64,000 nucleotides of DNA from Candidatus Krumholzibacteriia bacterium. Its GTDB lineage: Bacteria > Krumholzibacteriota > Krumholzibacteriia > WVZY01 > JAKEHA01. Position 1 is the first letter of the stretch. Every line of letters begins with the position of its first letter. Below, in pieces: positions 48,645-58,675 of the stretch. A program made the translations under genes and the position numbers. Where the stretch lies: contig JAOUHG010000003.1 of assembly GCA_029865265.1 (NCBI GenBank), positions 107,464 through 171,463 of the forward strand. Direction: 5' to 3'. The notes under the pieces were generated by a model. The model had not been told where the DNA came from. It searched no databases and worked only from the letters and a program-made list of their open reading frames with translations.

Positions 48645-50278
48645 TTGGCCTCCACAGGCGCGGGATCATAGGGACCGCGGGTGATGGTCGGAATCTCGTT
48701 GAAGTTCTCCAGCGGCGGCGGCGACGGAATCGTCCACTCCAGCGTGCGCCCGCCGCCCCACGGGTTCGGCTCCGTGCACACCGGCCCGTTCCGGAGCGAG
48801 CGGATCAGGTTGGTGAACATGATCAGGATGCCCGCGATCATGATCCACGAGCCGATGGTGGACACGAGGTGCCACTTGTGGAACTCGGGCAGGTAGTCGT
48901 AGTAGCGGCGCGGCATTCCCTCCCAGCCCAGCATGAACATGGGCAGATAGAGAACGTTGAAACCCACGAAGACCAGCACCCAGGAGATCTTCGACGGCAA
49001 CTGTTGGTACATGCGGCCGAACATCTTGGGGTACCAGTGGTGCAGCGCGCCAAACAGCGAGAAGCCGAGGCCGCCGAAGATCACGTAGTGGAAGTGCCCC
49101 ACCACGAAGTAGGTGTCGTGCACGTGGACGTCGATGGAAAGCACGCCCAGCATCATTCCCGTGAACCCGCCGATCATGAACAGGAAGATGAAGGACAGCG
49201 AGTACAGCATGGGCGTCTCCAGCTGAATCGAGCCCCGGTAGAGCGTGGCCACCCAGTTGAAGACCTTTACCGCGCTGGGTATGGCGACGATCATCGTCAG
49301 CAGCGAGAAGACGAAGTTCGCCACCATGCTGTTGCCGCTCACGAACATGTGGTGGGCCCAGACGATCGATCCGAACAACGCAATGGCGACACTGGACAGC
49401 GCGATGAACGAGTAACCAAAGATCGTGCGCCGCGCATGAACCGAGATCATCTCTGAAATCGCGCCCAGCGCTGGCAGAATCATGATGTAGACCGCGGGGT
49501 GCGAGTAGATCCAGAACAGGTGCTGGTAGAGAATCGGATCTCCGCCCTTGATCGGATCGAACACGCCGATCCCGAACGACCGCTCCACCATGATCAGCAC
49601 CAGCGTTATGCCAATGATGGGCGTCGCGATCACCTGCAACCAGCCCGTGGAGTACACCGCCCACACGAACAACGGCATGCGGAAGAAGGTCATCCCCGGC
49701 GCGCGCATGCGGTGGATGGTGGTGACGAAGTTGAGCCCGGTGAGAATGGACGAGAAGCCGAGCACGAAAACGGCGAACGCGGCCAGCGTCACGTTGGTCC
49801 CGGTGCGAATGCTGTACGGCGCGTAGAAGGTCCAGCCGGTGTCCGGTGGCCCGCCACCGGTGAAGAGCGCGGTCACCGCCAGCAGGGCGCCGCCCACAAA
49901 GAGCCACCAGGACAGCAGATTGAGGCGCGGGAACTGCACATCCTTGGCCCCGATCATGATGGGGAGCATGAAGTTGCCGAGCGAGGCGGACAGTCCGGGG
50001 ATCACGAACAGAAACACCATGATCACCCCGTGCAGGGTGAAGATGGAGTTGTAGGTCTGCGCGTCGACGATGGTGCGGCCCGGGGCCATCAATTCCAGGC
50101 GCATCAGAAAGCCCAGCGTCATCCCGATGCCGAAGAACGCCGTCATCAGGATCAGATACATCAGGCCGATCCGCTTGTGATCGGTGGAGAATATCCAGGA
50201 AGCGAGTCCCGAGAAGCGGCCCTGGAACTTGTAGAAGTCCACGGTCGTGGCGTCGGCAACCCGCGCGTGATTTGCCAT
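48641..50278 (-). CDS. ctaD: Cytochrome c oxidase subunit I, A2 type
   Basis: 545 residues, 12 helices. It reduces O2 at the haem a3-CuB site. The CuB histidine/tyrosine pair lies in WIYSHPAVYIMILP (near 245) and the further CuB histidines in VWAHHMF; haem ligands are in HGVIMVF and VGHFHYVIFGG. The YSHP sequence replaces the XGHPEV of A1 oxidases, so the D-channel glutamate is absent and this is an A2-type enzyme, as in Thermus and Rhodothermus caa3. The start abuts the SCO stop. Confidence 0.96.
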   Translation of the reverse strand: MANHARVADATTVDFYKFQGRFSGLASWIFSTDHKRIGLMYLILMTAFFGIGMTLGFLMRLELMAPGRTIVDAQTYNSIFTLHGVIMVFLFVIPGLSASLGNFMLPIMIGAKDVQFPRLNLLSWWLFVGGALLAVTALFTGGGPPDTGWTFYAPYSIRTGTNVTLAAFAVFVLGFSSILTGLNFVTTIHRMRAPGMTFFRMPLFVWAVYSTGWLQVIATPIIGITLVLIMVERSFGIGVFDPIKGGDPILYQHLFWIYSHPAVYIMILPALGAISEMISVHARRTIFGYSFIALSSVAIALFGSIVWAHHMFVSGNSMVANFVFSLLTMIVAIPSAVKVFNWVATLYRGSIQLETPMLYSLSFIFLFMIGGFTGMMLGVLSIDVHVHDTYFVVGHFHYVIFGGLGFSLFGALHHWYPKMFGRMYQQLPSKISWVLVFVGFNVLYLPMFMLGWEGMPRRYYDYLPEFHKWHLVSTIGSWIMIAGILIMFTNLIRSLRNGPVCTEPNPWGGGRTLEWTIPSPPPLENFNEIPTITRGPYDPAPVEAK

Positions 50279-51103
50279 CTAATGCACCTTCTCCTTGCGG
50301 CGCCGACCCGACGCCGTGACGAACACAACGATCGCGGCAACACCCACCAGTGTGCTCAGCCCCACCACGCGGGTTGCGTTGAGCACGAACTTCTGCCCGC
50401 TCGGGTCGTAGCTGAAGCAGAACTTGTAGAACTTCACGATGGTGGCGCCCACGCGGCCTTCACGGGCCTCGATGAGCGCGAGTTTGATGTCGAGGGGCAG
50501 ATACTCGGCGCCCACCAGGTAGCGGGTGATCTTCCCGTCCGGGGCCAGCACGATGAGCGACGTGGGGTGCGCAAAGTTGGGATCGTCCGCGTTGCGCCGA
50601 AACCCGAAGCCAACCGCATTGGTGAAACGCGCAATCGTGGCGGAGTCGGCGGTGAGAAACGTCCATGCATCGCGCGGAAACGCCCCCGGCAACTGGCGGT
50701 AGTACTCGTCCTTGAGGCGCGATGATCCGGCCGGACTGTCGAACTGGTCGAAGCTGATGGTCACCACGCGGTAGTCGCGATTGGGCACCATGTCCACCGA
50801 TCCGAGCTTGCCCAGCGTTCCCGCGACTTCGTTGAGCAGCGGCCGGCAGATCGAGGGGCAGGTGTAGTAGACGAGCGACACAATGGTGGGCCGGTCGATG
50901 AGATCGCCCAGCACAACCGTGTCGCCGGTCTCGGAGACGAAACGCAGATCGAGCGGAACCCGCTCACCCAGGTGCTCGTTCAGGCCCACTTCCGCCGCGG
51001 GAATGGGCTCGCGCGACGCCACGGCGGCGTCCGCAAACGGCACGACGGCGATCAGGAGCGATATAAGGAGACGTATCGGGGACTGTTCCAATGCCACCCT
51101 CAC
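50279..51103 (-). CDS. SCO family copper chaperone
   Basis: 274 residues from a GTG at 51103 (a second GTG at 51097 is possible). A thioredoxin-like periplasmic protein that delivers copper to the CuA site. An N-terminal hydrophobic segment, the copper motif CPSIC (near residue 82), and the distal His in NFAHPTSLIVL are all present. A C-terminal membrane helix (VGLSTLVGVAAIVVFVTA) anchors it. First gene of the respiratory supra-operon, next to ctaD; position and motifs fit SCO1/SenC. Confidence 0.92.
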   Translation of the reverse strand: MRVALEQSPIRLLISLLIAVVPFADAAVASREPIPAAEVGLNEHLGERVPLDLRFVSETGDTVVLGDLIDRPTIVSLVYYTCPSICRPLLNEVAGTLGKLGSVDMVPNRDYRVVTISFDQFDSPAGSSRLKDEYYRQLPGAFPRDAWTFLTADSATIARFTNAVGFGFRRNADDPNFAHPTSLIVLAPDGKITRYLVGAEYLPLDIKLALIEAREGRVGATIVKFYKFCFSYDPSGQKFVLNATRVVGLSTLVGVAAIVVFVTASGRRRKEKVH

Positions 51104-51127
51104 GAGGCAGCCACCCGTAACACATTG

Positions 51128-51137
51128 ATTTATATTA
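51128..51137 (-). promoter_or_regulatory. AT-rich -10-like region of the respiratory operon
   Basis: On the minus strand the run from 51150 to 51128 is almost all A/T, and TAATATAAAT contains two overlapping -10-like hexamers (TAATAT, TATAAA). No good -35 box precedes it, which would fit activator-dependent transcription from the inverted repeat at 51159-51180. Confidence 0.4.
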
Positions 51138-51158
51138 AATTAAAAGAAAATGGGCAGG

Positions 51159-51180
51159 CTTTGTGCGAGAATTCACAAAG
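51159..51180. promoter_or_regulatory. Inverted repeat, CRP/FNR-like operator candidate
   Basis: CTTTGTG and CACAAAG are perfect 7-base inverted repeats separated by 8 bases. The TGTG-N8-CACA core matches the CRP half-site arrangement (TGTGA-N6-TCACA) with one mismatch. The centre lies about 45 bases upstream of the predicted start of the SCO-ctaD operon, near the position used by CRP-type activators. No U-run follows on either strand, so a terminator is less likely. Confidence 0.45.
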
Positions 51181-51261
51181 CACCGATGGAGACTAGCGCC
51201 TCAGCAGAGGGGTGTCAAGACCAACCTTCCAAATCACATGAGAATGGCGGATTCCCCATCA

Positions 51262-53439
51262 TCACCTGAGCGGCGCGTCCAGGCGCCGGCCGAGCTCGGC
51301 GGGGTCGGTTATCGGCAGCTCGCAGGCAAAATTACGGCACAGGTAGGCAGTCGCCGCCCCGCCCTGCGCGACCTGCTCGCGCACGTAGGGTGCCAGCGCG
51401 ATCACGCGATCCGCGCCGGTGGCGGGCCGGAACACCGTGACCAGGTGGGGAAGAAACCGCCGGTCGGCCTCGCGCCGCATGGCCTCGGTCCCGGGGGCGC
51501 CCACCTCCCCGGCGATCACCAGTTCCATGGTCGGTCCCACCAGGAAGTCGGCGGCGACCAACGCGTAGGTGTGCGCCATCGGGGCCGCCGAGATCTGCGC
51601 ATGAAACGCCCGCCCCACGTCGCGGGCGTGCGCGTCCCAGGTCATGTCGCCGGTGAGCCGCGCCAGACGCGCCATGACCGCCATTGCCACCGAATTGCCG
51701 GACGGCATCGCGCCATCGTATGCCTCGCGGGGCCGAACCAGCAGGGCCTCCGCGCTACCCGCGGTCATGAAGTAGCCGCCCGCCCCGTCGGCGAACGATC
51801 CGTGCATGCGCGCCGCGAGGAGATTGGCCAGTTCGAGATAGTGCACTTCGTAGGTGGCCTCGTAGAGCTCGAGGAGTCCCCACGTGAAAAAGGCGTAGTC
51901 ATCCAGCATCCCCGGGATGGCGGCTTCACCGTCGCGCCAGCGGTGCAGCAGACGATCGCCGTCGAGGAGTCCCGAGCGGCGCACGAAGTTGGCCGACGAC
52001 GCGGCGCGCGCCACCAGATCCGGGCGATCCAGTGCGCGGCCGCAGCCGGCCAGCGCGGCAATCATCAGGCCGTTCCAGTCCGTGAGCACCTTGTCGTCGA
52101 GGTGCGGGCGCACGCGCGAGGAACGCGCCTCGAGCAGCTTGCGGCGGGCCGACTCCGTCGCGGCGCGCAATTCCTCCGCCGGCACGCCGAGTTCGGCCGC
52201 GGTCTCGTCGATGGCGCGCGGCAGGTGCAGGATGTTGGCTCCCGTGTGCCGTCCGCTGGCCTCTTCGGCGAAGTTCCCTTCCTGGCTCGCACCGTATACC
52301 GCCGCGATGCGCGCGGCGTCCCCGCCCAGCACGTCGCGTAATTCCTCCAGCGTCCACACGTAGAACTTCCCCTCCTCGCCCTCGCTGTCCGCATCCTCCG
52401 CCGAACAGAACCCGCCGCCGGGCGACGACAGGTCGCGCATCACGTAGGTGGCGATTTCCTCCGCAACCGCGCGGTAGTGCGGGTTCCCCGTCGCCTGCCA
52501 GGCCTGCGTGTACGCCATCATGAGCAGTGCCTGGTCGTAGAGCATTTTTTCGAAGTGTGGCACGAGCCACGCGGCGTCCGTCGAGTAGCGGTGGAATCCA
52601 AATCCCACCTGGTCGTAGATGCCGCCGTTGCGCATCGCGTCCAGCGTTCGTGTCACCATCTCCAGCGGCCACGCCTCGCCGGAACGCTTCCAGTAGCGCA
52701 GCAGGAACAGCAGGTTGTGCGGTGTGGGAAACTTGGGACGCGTGCCAAAACCGGCGTGGGTGGAGTCGAAGCGCGCGCCCAATTCCTGGTAGGCGCGCTG
52801 CAGCACCTCGGCGCCGATTTCCTCCCCCGCGGCGGCGGTCATCGACTGGCGCAACAGCCCGGACACGCGGCCGGCATCGCTGCGCACCGCGTCGTTCTGG
52901 TCCCGCCAGGCCGCCTCCACCCGCGGCACGAAGGTCATCAGCGCCTCGCGCGGAATGTACGTTGCCGCAAAGAAGGGTTCGCGCTGCGGCGTGAGCAGCA
53001 GCGTGAGTGGCCAACCACCGCTGCCCGTCATCATCTGACACACGGTCATGTACACGTGATCGATGTCGGGCCGCTCCTCGCGGTCCACCTTGATGCACAC
53101 GAAGGCACGGTTGAGCAACGCCGCCACTTCCGGGTCCTCGAACGACTCGTGTTCCATCACGTGGCACCAGTGACAGGTGGAATAGCCGATGGAGAGAAAC
53201 ACAGGCTTGTTCTCACGCTTCGCCACCTCGAACGCCTCGTCACCCCATGGATACCAGTCCACCGGATTGCTGGCGTGTTGCAGGAGGTAGGGGCTCTTCT
53301 CCAACGCCAGGCGGTTGCGGGTCGAGTCGGACGGGCTGTGCATGGGAACCTCCGGGGCCCTCTCGCCGCCACCATTGCCGCAGGCCGCGAGGGTTGCGGC
53401 CCCGAACACAAGGCAGATGAGAGACAGGCGGCTGGACAT
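51262..53439 (-). CDS. YyaL/DUF255 family protein, predicted lipoprotein
   Basis: 725 residues from the ATG at 53439. The signal peptide ends in a clean lipobox (LAAC, Cys20). Next is the DUF255 thioredoxin-like domain: [18 protein letters not shown] and the redox motif [14 protein letters not shown], then [13 protein letters not shown] and [13 protein letters not shown]. From about residue 270 an (alpha/alpha)6 barrel follows ([30 protein letters not shown]), as in spermatogenesis-associated protein 20. The family's reaction is not established. Export as a lipoprotein is worth noting, because most relatives that I know have no signal peptide. Confidence 0.88.
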   Translation of the reverse strand: MSSRLSLICLVFGAATLAACGNGGGERAPEVPMHSPSDSTRNRLALEKSPYLLQHASNPVDWYPWGDEAFEVAKRENKPVFLSIGYSTCHWCHVMEHESFEDPEVAALLNRAFVCIKVDREERPDIDHVYMTVCQMMTGSGGWPLTLLLTPQREPFFAATYIPREALMTFVPRVEAAWRDQNDAVRSDAGRVSGLLRQSMTAAAGEEIGAEVLQRAYQELGARFDSTHAGFGTRPKFPTPHNLLFLLRYWKRSGEAWPLEMVTRTLDAMRNGGIYDQVGFGFHRYSTDAAWLVPHFEKMLYDQALLMMAYTQAWQATGNPHYRAVAEEIATYVMRDLSSPGGGFCSAEDADSEGEEGKFYVWTLEELRDVLGGDAARIAAVYGASQEGNFAEEASGRHTGANILHLPRAIDETAAELGVPAEELRAATESARRKLLEARSSRVRPHLDDKVLTDWNGLMIAALAGCGRALDRPDLVARAASSANFVRRSGLLDGDRLLHRWRDGEAAIPGMLDDYAFFTWGLLELYEATYEVHYLELANLLAARMHGSFADGAGGYFMTAGSAEALLVRPREAYDGAMPSGNSVAMAVMARLARLTGDMTWDAHARDVGRAFHAQISAAPMAHTYALVAADFLVGPTMELVIAGEVGAPGTEAMRREADRRFLPHLVTVFRPATGADRVIALAPYVREQVAQGGAATAYLCRNFACELPITDPAELGRRLDAPLR

Positions 53440-53507
53440 GGACACAACGGGGTCTGGCGACCCGCGCTCACGTCTCACTATAGGTGTCGCCGGGGAAAGA
53501 ATCCAGT

Positions 53508-54905
53508 TTAGAAGATGCGCGCGCTGCGAAACACCATGGCGCCGTGTCGCACCTGCACGCCGGAGAACGTCGCGCTGGCGCCCTTGACACCGTCAGCGGA
53601 GTAGAGGTCCGCTTCGATCCGGTACTCGCCCGGCGGCAGATCGAGCCGCGCCATCCAGATGGCCTGGGGCAGGGTCGACCAGCTGCGGGTGTCGGCGGTC
53701 TCGGTGACGACGTTGAACAGGTTGACCACCGCGCCCAGTCCGTCGTCCTTCTTGTCGGCGGCGTTGAACGCCGCGTACTTGATGAGCGCGCGCACGATGG
53801 CACGAACGAAGAGCGTCCCCTGCTTTTCCTCGTACGCGCGCCGCGCGTGTTCGTCGAGATTCTCCACCATCATGGCCACCGTCTCCGCACTCTCTCCGGT
53901 ACGGCCGTCGGCGCTGCGGGCGCGCACCACCACCCGCGTGTACCGGGGCGGCACCGGCAGCAGCGTGGGCAGCGCGACTTTCAGCCAGTACTTGACCCTG
54001 CGGCGGTCGTAGGGCTGTCCGTACCGGTTCCGCAACTCCCACGCGAATTCATCGTCGTCGTTCCACGTGTCGTTCTCGAGGATGGGCAGCACGATGCTCT
54101 CTTCGCCCTTTGCCACGATCTCTCCGCAATCCAGCAGCACGTTGACACGCGCCAGCCCGTCGTCGGGACACTCCGCCCGTTGCGCGTATTCCGCGACCGC
54201 CTCGCGGTCGCCGACGGCGCGCGCCAGGGCGGCAGCGTCGCAGAAGACCGTGGGCGGAGTCGGCGTCATGGCCGCGAACTGCGGATCGTCGTACAGGCGG
54301 GTGGCGAGACGGTACGACACCTCGGCGTCAGTGCGTTCGCCGCCGCGCGTGTAGACCAAGCCGGTCAGGTACTGCAGGAAGGGTTCGTTGACGAAGTAGG
54401 TCTCCCCGCCGTCCTGGAACATCTGCAGGCGGCGGTTGATGCGCCGGCACTCCACCATCGCGTCTTCGACATCGCCCAGCGCCAGGTAGTTGAGGATCTT
54501 GTAGTAGTTGACGAAGAGTGCCTCGAAGGGATCGCCGCGGTACTGCTCGACGGTCTCCGAAATGGCCATGGAGGCGAGACCCCGGGTGATGCTGCGCGTA
54601 TAGAGCGCGTCCAGCACCGCCTCCGAGCGCTCGAAGGACAGGTTGCTGGCCGCGTAGTCACCCTGGCAGTGCTGCACCATGCCCTGCTCATAGAGCAGCA
54701 GCAGCAGCGAGTTGGACGGGTCGATCTCCGATATCTGATCCAGCGCCGCCTCGTACTGACCGGTGGCCACTGCCCCGCGGATGGCGGTCGAGCGCCGCAC
54801 GTAGTTGGAACACGCCAGCGCGGCACAGGCCAGCACCGCCAGTACGGCTGCACACGCGCCCGCTGCGCGCAACGCGGGCCGGCGGGTCGGGGCCTCTCGA
54901 TACAT
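53508..54905 (-). CDS. COG3014-family TPR-like lipoprotein, LpoB partner
   Basis: 465 residues. An Ala/Leu-rich signal peptide has Cys27 or Cys32 as the likely lipidation site. The middle 200 residues are TPR-like helices ([38 protein letters not shown]), matching COG3014. The C-terminal half is beta-rich, with [12 protein letters not shown] and [20 protein letters not shown]3014 genes are commonly paired with lpoB-like genes, as here, seven bases downstream. Likely an envelope factor acting with LpoB on peptidoglycan synthesis; the specific role is unknown. Confidence 0.75.
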   Translation of the reverse strand: MYREAPTRRPALRAAGACAAVLAVLACAALACSNYVRRSTAIRGAVATGQYEAALDQISEIDPSNSLLLLLYEQGMVQHCQGDYAASNLSFERSEAVLDALYTRSITRGLASMAISETVEQYRGDPFEALFVNYYKILNYLALGDVEDAMVECRRINRRLQMFQDGGETYFVNEPFLQYLTGLVYTRGGERTDAEVSYRLATRLYDDPQFAAMTPTPPTVFCDAAALARAVGDREAVAEYAQRAECPDDGLARVNVLLDCGEIVAKGEESIVLPILENDTWNDDDEFAWELRNRYGQPYDRRRVKYWLKVALPTLLPVPPRYTRVVVRARSADGRTGESAETVAMMVENLDEHARRAYEEKQGTLFVRAIVRALIKYAAFNAADKKDDGLGAVVNLFNVVTETADTRSWSTLPQAIWMARLDLPPGEYRIEADLYSADGVKGASATFSGVQVRHGAMVFRSARIF

Positions 54906-54911
54906 GGCCGG

Positions 54912-55514
54912 CTAGAGCTTGTGACCCGAGTTGGAGATATACTTCTTTATCTTCTTCTGGCCCTGCCACACCTTCGAGTTCGATTCCAGGTCGATCAGGT
55001 TGAGATCCACCTGGTAGAACACGACCATGTCGCCGCCTTCCTGGTCTTCGATGCTGTTGATCACGCCCCCGAGCATGTAATCCGCGCCGTGTTCCCGGCC
55101 CCACTTGGCCATGGTCTCCTCGCTGGAGTACTGCTGCTGGTCGGCGCGTTCGTCGCGGATCTGTTCGCGCTCCTCGGCACTCGCCACCATCTCCGCCTCG
55201 CCGGAGTTGATGAAGGCGCGCTCGATGTCGCCGATGAAGGTGCCCACGGCGATGTGCTCGGTGGACTTGTTGCGAATGGTGCCGACGATGATGATGGGGC
55301 GCTTGCCCTCCTTCATCATGTGCTGCGACTTCCAGGGGCGTGACATGCAGTCTGCGATCATCTCCTCGGAGACCAGGCGCGAATCCGTGTCGTTCCAGCG
55401 GCCCGACAGGTCGACCTGCTCACCGGGATCGATGCGCGTAACCTGCTTGCCACCCGAACACCCCATCATTACCGCCGTCAGAAGAATCGTCACTGCAAGA
55501 GTTCCTTTGACCAT
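54912..55514 (-). CDS. lpoB: LpoB-like penicillin-binding protein activator
   Basis: 200 residues from the ATG at 55514, with AAGGAGGAG upstream. A lipoprotein signal (VMMGC, Cys19) precedes the LpoB/YcfM domain: DLSGRWNDTDSRLVSEEMIADCMSRPW, then IIIVGTIRNKSTEHI and TFIGDIERAFINSG, and the late GADYMLGGVINSI. In enterobacteria LpoB stimulates PBP1b from the outer membrane. The long disordered linker of the E. coli protein is absent. Paired with the COG3014 gene. Confidence 0.85.
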   Translation of the reverse strand: MVKGTLAVTILLTAVMMGCSGGKQVTRIDPGEQVDLSGRWNDTDSRLVSEEMIADCMSRPWKSQHMMKEGKRPIIIVGTIRNKSTEHIAVGTFIGDIERAFINSGEAEMVASAEEREQIRDERADQQQYSSEETMAKWGREHGADYMLGGVINSIEDQEGGDMVVFYQVDLNLIDLESNSKVWQGQKKIKKYISNSGHKL

Positions 55515-55717
55515 GATCCGTTGCTCCTCCTTGAAGACCGGCATGCGCGAGCGCCGGCACGGGAACGATCGGCCCACGCTCACCCGGCGTGACGCGAGCC
55601 CGCCGCTAGCGTCCCGCACCGGGCCCGGACTTGTCAATCATTCAAAGCGTGGTGGATTGGCCGCGCCGGTATGCGCCTTTCGGACACCGGCGGTGCGGAC
55701 GAGCGGAACCGGGCCGA

Positions 55718-56674
55718 TCAGCGCCAGGGTACGGAGAGGTTGAGTTGCTGGAGTTTCGACTCCAGTTCGTCGCGCTCCCGGTTGCGCTTGAGCGCACCCG
55801 TCTTGCCGGTCTCCAGCCAGTTGAGCCTGCGCGCGACGGCAACCGCGTGATCGGCTTCTCCCGACGCGATGGCGCGCACCATTTCCAGTTCGATGGACGA
55901 GAGGAAGAGCGAGTTCATGCGATAGTCGAGGAACGCCTCCCACACCAGTGGTACCCAGTGGGCCACGATCTTCTCGCCCATGGTATGCGCGTACATGCGA
56001 ATCTCCTCCTGGGAGTGATCCTCCATGCGCAGTGAGAGGAAGTGCAGCAGGTTGTGGAGGTCGATCTTCCAGTAGGCCTCGGTGTAGGTGGACAGGGGCA
56101 GATCCTTGCGCGCCTGTTCGCGTGCCACCCCCATGGCGATGCGTTCTTCGTAGATGCGCCGCGCCGAACGGTGCAACTCCGCCTCCTGGTGGGTCAGCGC
56201 CTCGCCCGCCCTGGCCTCCACGAACCCCGCGCTCCCCTGCCGGTTGCCCTTGGACTGCAGCCGCCATTCATCGGGCGCGGTGGCCTGGGCGGCGTCGATG
56301 GCGAGCGAGTAGCGCGTGGAATACTCGTTGACGTTGGCGGTGCGATGCCGGATCCACTGGCGCCAGCAGTCCATGGGCACACGCACGTGAAACTTGATCT
56401 CACACATCTCGAACGGCGTGGTGTGGCGGTGCCGCATCAGATAGCGGATCAAGCCGCGATCCTCGTGGACCAGCTTGGTTCCCTTGCCGTAGGAGACGCG
56501 CGCGCTCTGCACGATGGACTCGTCCGAACCCATGTAGTCGACAACGCGGACAAAGCCGTCGTCGAGCACCTTGAACGGCCGGCCCAGCACGTCATCCAGC
56601 GCAGCGACACGTGGGCGTTCGAGCTTCTCCGGTTGGCGGGATTCGGTTTCGTGGCTCATTCCAGTGGATTCCAT
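55718..56674 (-). CDS. thyX: Flavin-dependent thymidylate synthase
   Basis: 318 residues from the ATG at 56674; an ATG at 56659 is a second option. It methylates dUMP with methylene-THF, FAD and NADPH. The ThyX motif is complete as WIRHRTANVNEYSTRYS (near residue 110), with ARVSYGKGTKL upstream and LHNLLHFLSLRMEDHSQEEIRMYA downstream. It is longer than the 220-250 residue minimum, with N- and C-terminal extensions as seen in several phyla. It has its own promoter and diverges from glpD. Confidence 0.95.
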   Translation of the reverse strand: MESTGMSHETESRQPEKLERPRVAALDDVLGRPFKVLDDGFVRVVDYMGSDESIVQSARVSYGKGTKLVHEDRGLIRYLMRHRHTTPFEMCEIKFHVRVPMDCWRQWIRHRTANVNEYSTRYSLAIDAAQATAPDEWRLQSKGNRQGSAGFVEARAGEALTHQEAELHRSARRIYEERIAMGVAREQARKDLPLSTYTEAYWKIDLHNLLHFLSLRMEDHSQEEIRMYAHTMGEKIVAHWVPLVWEAFLDYRMNSLFLSSIELEMVRAIASGEADHAVAVARRLNWLETGKTGALKRNRERDELESKLQQLNLSVPWR

Positions 56675-56705
56675 GGCGGGTATCTTCCTTTGCTCCTGTC
56701 GAAGG

Positions 56706-56734
56706 ATTAAAGCGTAACCGGCGCGGTAAAACAA
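56706..56734 (-). promoter_or_regulatory. Putative promoter of thyX
   Basis: Minus strand: TTGTTT (56734-56729), a 17-base spacer, TTTAAT (56711-56706). The predicted start is near 56699, 25 bases before the ATG at 56674. For glpD in the other direction I see no convincing promoter or ribosome site in 56675-56773. Confidence 0.5.
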
Positions 56735-56773
56735 GGTGGAAGTCCGGGCACACCCTCGGGTAACGTCCCCGCC

Positions 56774-58273
56774 ATGAACCGCGATCAGATGATCGACCGC
56801 CTGCGCAGCCCGCACCATCCATGGGACGTGCTGGTGATCGGCGGCGGCGCCACCGGCCTGGGCTGCGCGGTGGATGCCGCGGCGCGCGGCCTGCGCACGG
56901 CCCTGGTGGAGCGCGGCGACTTTGCGCACGGCACCTCCAGCCGGAGCACCAAGCTGGCGCACGGCGGCGTCCGCTACCTGCGCGCGGGTCAGTTCGCCCT
57001 CGTCGCGCAATCGTTGCGCGAGCGCGAACGTCTCACCAGCAACGCGCCCGCACTGGTTCACGACACCCCGTTCATCGTGCCCGCCTACCGGGACTGGGAG
57101 CGCGCGTGGTACGGCGCCGGCCTGGTGATGTACGGCGTCCTCGCCCCCGCCGGCGGCGCCACGCGGCTTCTGTCGCGCAACGACGTCTCCACGCGGTTGC
57201 CCGCACTGCGCCGCGCGGGTCTGCGCGGCGGTGTTCTCTACCACGACGGACAGTTCGATGACGCCCGCCTCGCTCTCAGCCTGGCGCACACCGCGGTACG
57301 GCTGGGCGCCACCGCGGCCAACTACGTGCGCGTGGTGGAACTGACGAGAAGCGGCGGACGCGTGAGCGGTGCAGCCGCCGTCGACGTCGAAACCGGGGCG
57401 ATGATGGACATCCCCGCGCGTGTGGTCATCAACGCCACCGGCACCGGTGTGGATGTGGTGCGGCGCATGGAAGACCAGGGCGCGGGTGAGATGATGCGCG
57501 CCAGTCGCGGCGCACACATCGTGCTGGAACGAAGCTTCTGCCCGGGCAACGAGGCGGTCATGATTCCGCGCACCGACGACGGTCGCGTGCTGTTCGCCAT
57601 TCCATGGCGGGGGCGATTGCTCGTGGGCACCACCGACACCGCCGCAACCGACATCGGCGACACGCCCCTCCCCACACGCGACGACGTCGACTTCCTGCTG
57701 GAGCACGCAGCGCGCTACCTGGAAACGGCACCGGCGGTGGGTGACGTGCGCAGCACCTTCGCGGGGTTGCGCCCGCTGCTCTCCGGAGCCGGCAGCACCG
57801 CGTCGCTGAGACGCGATCACCGCGTGACGGTGTCGCCGGGTGGTATGGTGACGATTGCCGGTGGCAAGTGGACCACATTCCGGCTGATGGCGGAACACGC
57901 CGTGGACCGCGCCTGCGCGTCAGCAGGTCTGACGGCGCCGCGCTGCCGCACCGCACGGCTCGCCCTGGATGGCTCTGCCTGGGGAATCGCCAACGATCCG
58001 CTGGAACGGCGCGCGATGGGAGAGGATGTGAGTCTGGAAGCCATCGACGCATTCACACGCGACGCGGCGTGGGCGGACATGGCACGCACCGTGGAGGATG
58101 TGCTGGCGCGACGTTCGCGCGCACTGTTCCTGGACGCGCGCGGTGCGAACGCGCTCTGCTCCCGGGTGGCCGCGACACTCGCGCGCGAACTGCGCCGCGA
58201 CGAGGCGTGGGCCGAAACGCAGACGAAGGATTTCGAGGCAACCGCGGCGCGGTTTCTGCCGCCCGCCGGTTAG
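56774..58273 (+). CDS. glpD: Glycerol-3-phosphate dehydrogenase (FAD)
   Basis: 499 residues, full length. It oxidises glycerol-3-phosphate to DHAP and passes electrons to quinone. The FAD motif [19 protein letters not shown] is at residues 21-39, followed by [25 protein letters not shown], the family signature. The DAO core and the C-terminal domain ([13 protein letters not shown] onwards) are intact. It is the only plus-strand gene in the right third of the window and overlaps the ferredoxin gene by four bases in convergent orientation. No glpF or glpK is nearby. Confidence 0.94.
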   Translation: MNRDQMIDRLRSPHHPWDVLVIGGGATGLGCAVDAAARGLRTALVERGDFAHGTSSRSTKLAHGGVRYLRAGQFALVAQSLRERERLTSNAPALVHDTPFIVPAYRDWERAWYGAGLVMYGVLAPAGGATRLLSRNDVSTRLPALRRAGLRGGVLYHDGQFDDARLALSLAHTAVRLGATAANYVRVVELTRSGGRVSGAAAVDVETGAMMDIPARVVINATGTGVDVVRRMEDQGAGEMMRASRGAHIVLERSFCPGNEAVMIPRTDDGRVLFAIPWRGRLLVGTTDTAATDIGDTPLPTRDDVDFLLEHAARYLETAPAVGDVRSTFAGLRPLLSGAGSTASLRRDHRVTVSPGGMVTIAGGKWTTFRLMAEHAVDRACASAGLTAPRCRTARLALDGSAWGIANDPLERRAMGEDVSLEAIDAFTRDAAWADMARTVEDVLARRSRALFLDARGANALCSRVAATLARELRRDEAWAETQTKDFEATAARFLPPAG

Positions 58274-58665
58274 CGCGGCAGCTCGCCGCCGGACAGCGGC
58301 CGGGTGAGAATCACGTATTCGGCCACCGGCTTCCCGCCGATGAGATGTTCCTGGATGATGCGCTCGAGCACTTCGGGTGTGCACCCGCCGTACCAGGTTC
58401 CCTCCGGATAGACCACCGCGATGGGTCCACCCTTGCACACCCGCAGGCAGTTGGCCTTGGTGCGGGCGACTCCCGCCTCCGACAGCCCGAGTTCCTTGAG
58501 ACGGCGCTTGAGGTAGTCCCACGAGGCGAGCGAATCTGCCTTCACGCTGCACTTGGGCCTGGTCTGGTCCGCGCACAGGAAGATGTGCCGTCGCGCAACG
58601 GGAATACCCACCGCTTGCGCGCACGCGCGCAGGTCGTCGGCATCGATGCGGGATTCGCCGGCCAT
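58270..58665 (-). CDS. Thioredoxin-like 2Fe-2S ferredoxin
   Basis: 131 residues. Cysteines in [12 protein letters not shown] and [23 protein letters not shown] follow the pattern of the thioredoxin-fold [2Fe-2S] ferredoxins (NuoE-like, as in cyanobacteria and Aquifex). It would be a cytosolic one-electron carrier. Last gene of the minus-strand run from mtnA. Its partner is unknown; the upstream SDR gene is 10 bases away. Confidence 0.85.
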   Translation of the reverse strand: MAGESRIDADDLRACAQAVGIPVARRHIFLCADQTRPKCSVKADSLASWDYLKRRLKELGLSEAGVARTKANCLRVCKGGPIAVVYPEGTWYGGCTPEVLERIIQEHLIGGKPVAEYVILTRPLSGGELPR

Positions 58666-58675
58666 GATTGCGCGC

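Noticed and set aside
55632..55637. TTGACA upstream of lpoB as a promoter
   Set aside because: No acceptable -10 box lies 16-18 bases downstream on the minus strand.
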